6,404 nucleotides of DNA from Pseudomonadota bacterium (GTDB taxonomy: Bacteria > Pseudomonadota > Gammaproteobacteria > Burkholderiales > Thiobacillaceae): contig JAJZRT010000224.1 in the NCBI GenBank assembly GCA_021802595.1, positions 1 to 6,404 on the forward strand, written 5' to 3'. This document shows positions 4,744-6,404 of the stretch, in pieces. Position 1 is the stretch's first letter; each line of letters begins with the position of its first letter. The notes under the pieces were generated by a model that did not search any database, was not told the DNA's origin, and saw only the letters and a list, made by a program, of their open reading frames with translations. The translations under genes and the position numbers were made by a program.

Positions 4744-6404
4744 ATGCCGATACTTGACCCGTCATTTCCGCGCCGTGCCAGCCTGAACAGTCCCGCGCCG
4801 GTGCGTCCCCAGTTCAGGATGCGGCTGCTGACGCTGGCGGTGCTGTCGGCCTGCGCATCGCTTTCGCTGGCGGCGCAGAACCGGTTGGCGGCCCTGCCCC
4901 CCGGCACGGTGCCCACCGGCGGGGTGGTGTCTTCTGGCAACGCGACGATCCTTGCTCCCCAAGCTACTGCCGCCGGCCAATTGCTACAGATCAACCAAAC
5001 CGGCGCCAAGGCTACCTACAAATGGAACAATGGTTTCAAGGTTGCACAAGGCAGCGAGGTGCGTTGGAACATGACGATCAATGGTCAGTCCTGCCCATCG
5101 TGCGAGGGCATGAACTACATCGGCGGTAACGATCCAGCCCTCATCCAGGGTACCTTGACGTCCAACGGCAAGGTCTATCTGGTCAGCCCGAACGGCATCC
5201 TGTTCGACGGCTCCGCCCAGGTCAACGTCAACACCCTCATCGCCTCGTCGCTGGACATTTCGCAGAGCACCTTCGACAACGGCATCACCTCGAACCTGGT
5301 CGGCAAGACCGATCCGACCCTGGTGGCGACCATGGTGCTGAACACGGCCGGCCAAGTGATCAACTACGGCACGATCAAGAGCGTGAAGGTGGACGGTGCC
5401 AGCGGCCAGGTGGCAACCGACCCGACGACCGGCAAGCCGGTGGAGGAGGGCGGCGCGATCATGCTGTTCGCGCCCCAAGTGGAAAACCACGGCGTCATCA
5501 CCGCAAACAATGGCCAGGTCATCCTGGCCGCGGGCAAGACCGTGTACCTGCAGTTCTACAACGATCCAACCGGCAACGACTTTTCCATGCGCGGCTTCCT
5601 GGTCAAGGTGACGGCGGCCCCCGAGGGCTCGCTGAACGTGAGCAGCCTCATCGCCGGACAGAAGCTCAATCCCAACGGCACAGCCAACCTCGGCGGCGAG
5701 ATCCATACCGATCGCGGCAATACCACGTTGACGGGTCTGGTCGTCAACCAGTCCGGCGTGATTTCCGCCAACACCGCCACCACCGTCAACGGCTCCATCT
5801 GGCTGAAGGCGGAAAACTACGATGGCGCGAGCAAGCAGACCACTTATGACAAGAGCGAGCTGACCACCAGCAAGGACAGCGTGACCCAGGTCCTGCCCGA
5901 GGACGACGGCACCACGCTGGCCGAGAGCGCTTCCTATACCGACAACAGCCTGTATAACAACGGCAGCTTTCCCCACTACCAGGGCATGATCAAGCTTCTG
6001 GGCGAGACCATCGTCCACGATGGCCAGGCGATCGCGCCGGGCGGCCGCATCGTGGTCGGCAAGGAGTACGTCAGCAACGACGACGCCAGCCGGCCTGCTC
6101 AGGCCGGCCGCGTCTACCTGGGCGACGGCAGCGTGCTCAGCACGGCCGGCTTGTGGGTCGACCTGCCGTATTCGTCCAACTACCTGAACTTCAAGCTGGG
6201 CAGCGGGGATCTGGCCGACTCGCCGCTGCAAAAGGGCGGATTCCTGATCAACCAGACGGTGACGGTGGACCCCCGCAAGGGCTCGCCCCGGCTGTTCGAT
6301 ATTGCCAAGCAGATCGCCGCCGTGCGGCGTTCGGTGCTGGAGAAGGCCACCGCCGGCGGCGCCATTACCGTGAATACGGGCGAGTTCATCTCGGCGACGG
6401 GATC
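4744..6404 (+). CDS. TpsA filamentous-haemagglutinin-like exoprotein (5' part, truncated by window)
   Basis: Open from ATG 4744 to the window end (553 codons plus 2 bases). GAGGA (4733-4737), 6 nt upstream, supports this start; ATG 4819 (M26) is an alternative with a poor site. The leader has a 25-residue arginine- and proline-containing extension, then MRLLTLAVLSACASLSLAA. An N-terminal haemagglutination/TPS domain follows at about 55-300. It shows the usual PTGG start, a KWNNGFKV strand (W94), GGNDPALIQGTL, SPNGILF (148-154, in place of the usual NPNG) and AQVNVNTLIASSLDIS. Beyond it are repetitive beta-helix-like strands (GVISAN, GAITVN types). Such proteins are secreted through their TpsB partner and act as adhesins, biofilm proteins or toxin-delivery proteins. 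The C-terminus that would decide among these is outside the window. Odd points are a C-P-S-C pair (C117, C120) inside the TPS domain and an L-S-A-C stretch in the signal peptide. Confidence 0.93.
   Translation, partial: MPILDPSFPRRASLNSPAPVRPQFRMRLLTLAVLSACASLSLAAQNRLAALPPGTVPTGGVVSSGNATILAPQATAAGQLLQINQTGAKATYKWNNGFKVAQGSEVRWNMTINGQSCPSCEGMNYIGGNDPALIQGTLTSNGKVYLVSPNGILFDGSAQVNVNTLIASSLDISQSTFDNGITSNLVGKTDPTLVATMVLNTAGQVINYGTIKSVKVDGASGQVATDPTTGKPVEEGGAIMLFAPQVENHGVITANNGQVILAAGKTVYLQFYNDPTGNDFSMRGFLVKVTAAPEGSLNVSSLIAGQKLNPNGTANLGGEIHTDRGNTTLTGLVVNQSGVISANTATTVNGSIWLKAENYDGASKQTTYDKSELTTSKDSVTQVLPEDDGTTLAESASYTDNSLYNNGSFPHYQGMIKLLGETIVHDGQAIAPGGRIVVGKEYVSNDDASRPAQAGRVYLGDGSVLSTAGLWVDLPYSSNYLNFKLGSGDLADSPLQKGGFLINQTVTVDPRKGSPRLFDIAKQIAAVRRSVLEKATAGGAITVNTGEFISATG

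Noticed and set aside
3777..5009. Long minus-strand frame opposite the TPS genes
   Set aside because: Shadow of the transporter gene; it spans the tpsB-tpsA junction and its translation is a repetitive Arg/Gln/Ala/Val-rich sequence with no recognisable domain.
4984..6231. 415-residue minus-strand frame opposite the exoprotein gene
   Set aside because: Shadow frame; the + strand reads an intact TPS domain through the whole stretch.
1..6404. CRISPR array, tRNA, rRNA or insertion sequence
   Set aside because: No regularly spaced repeats, no tRNA-like cloverleaf or rRNA segments noticed, and no transposase or terminal inverted repeats.

Overview
The window is high-GC DNA that looks like a Gram-negative bacterium, most likely a betaproteobacterium of the Rhodocyclales/Burkholderiales kind. 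This is inferred from the GC-rich codon use, a PEP-CTERM (exosortase-sorted) protein, which requires an exopolysaccharide-producing Gram-negative host, and a two-partner secretion (TPS) pair of outer-membrane transporter and FHA-like exoprotein. All recognisable genes are on the + strand.

Layout: positions 1-87 hold the last 28 codons of a gene whose tail resembles the final helix of a LuxR/GerE-type DNA-binding domain. Positions 88-538 are a long, structured non-coding leader. It contains an imperfect 18-bp palindrome (105-122), several hairpins, and a segment (about 381-457) whose sequence blocks recall the GEMM / c-di-GMP-I riboswitch family. Positions 539-1306 encode a PEP-CTERM protein. 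After an 86-nt gap with a strong stem-loop that lacks a U-tract (1340-1362) comes 1393-2880, a secreted, cysteine-bearing protein of the PstS-like substrate-binding fold. A textbook intrinsic terminator (2936-2961) closes this first unit.

A second unit follows. A perfect version of the same 18-bp palindrome (3014-3031) lies just upstream of a plausible sigma-70 promoter (3047-3074). Then come a TpsB/FhaC-type outer-membrane transporter (3126-4727) and, 16 nt later, the start of its probable substrate, a TpsA protein with an N-terminal haemagglutination-activity (TPS) domain. The latter runs off the window edge after 553 codons.

Taken together, every complete gene encodes an exported or surface protein, and each of the two transcription units is preceded by the same palindrome. 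The simplest reading is a surface/biofilm-matrix module under one shared regulator, perhaps with c-di-GMP input on the first unit. The gene families are solid. The shared regulator, the riboswitch and the functional link between the two units are inferences.
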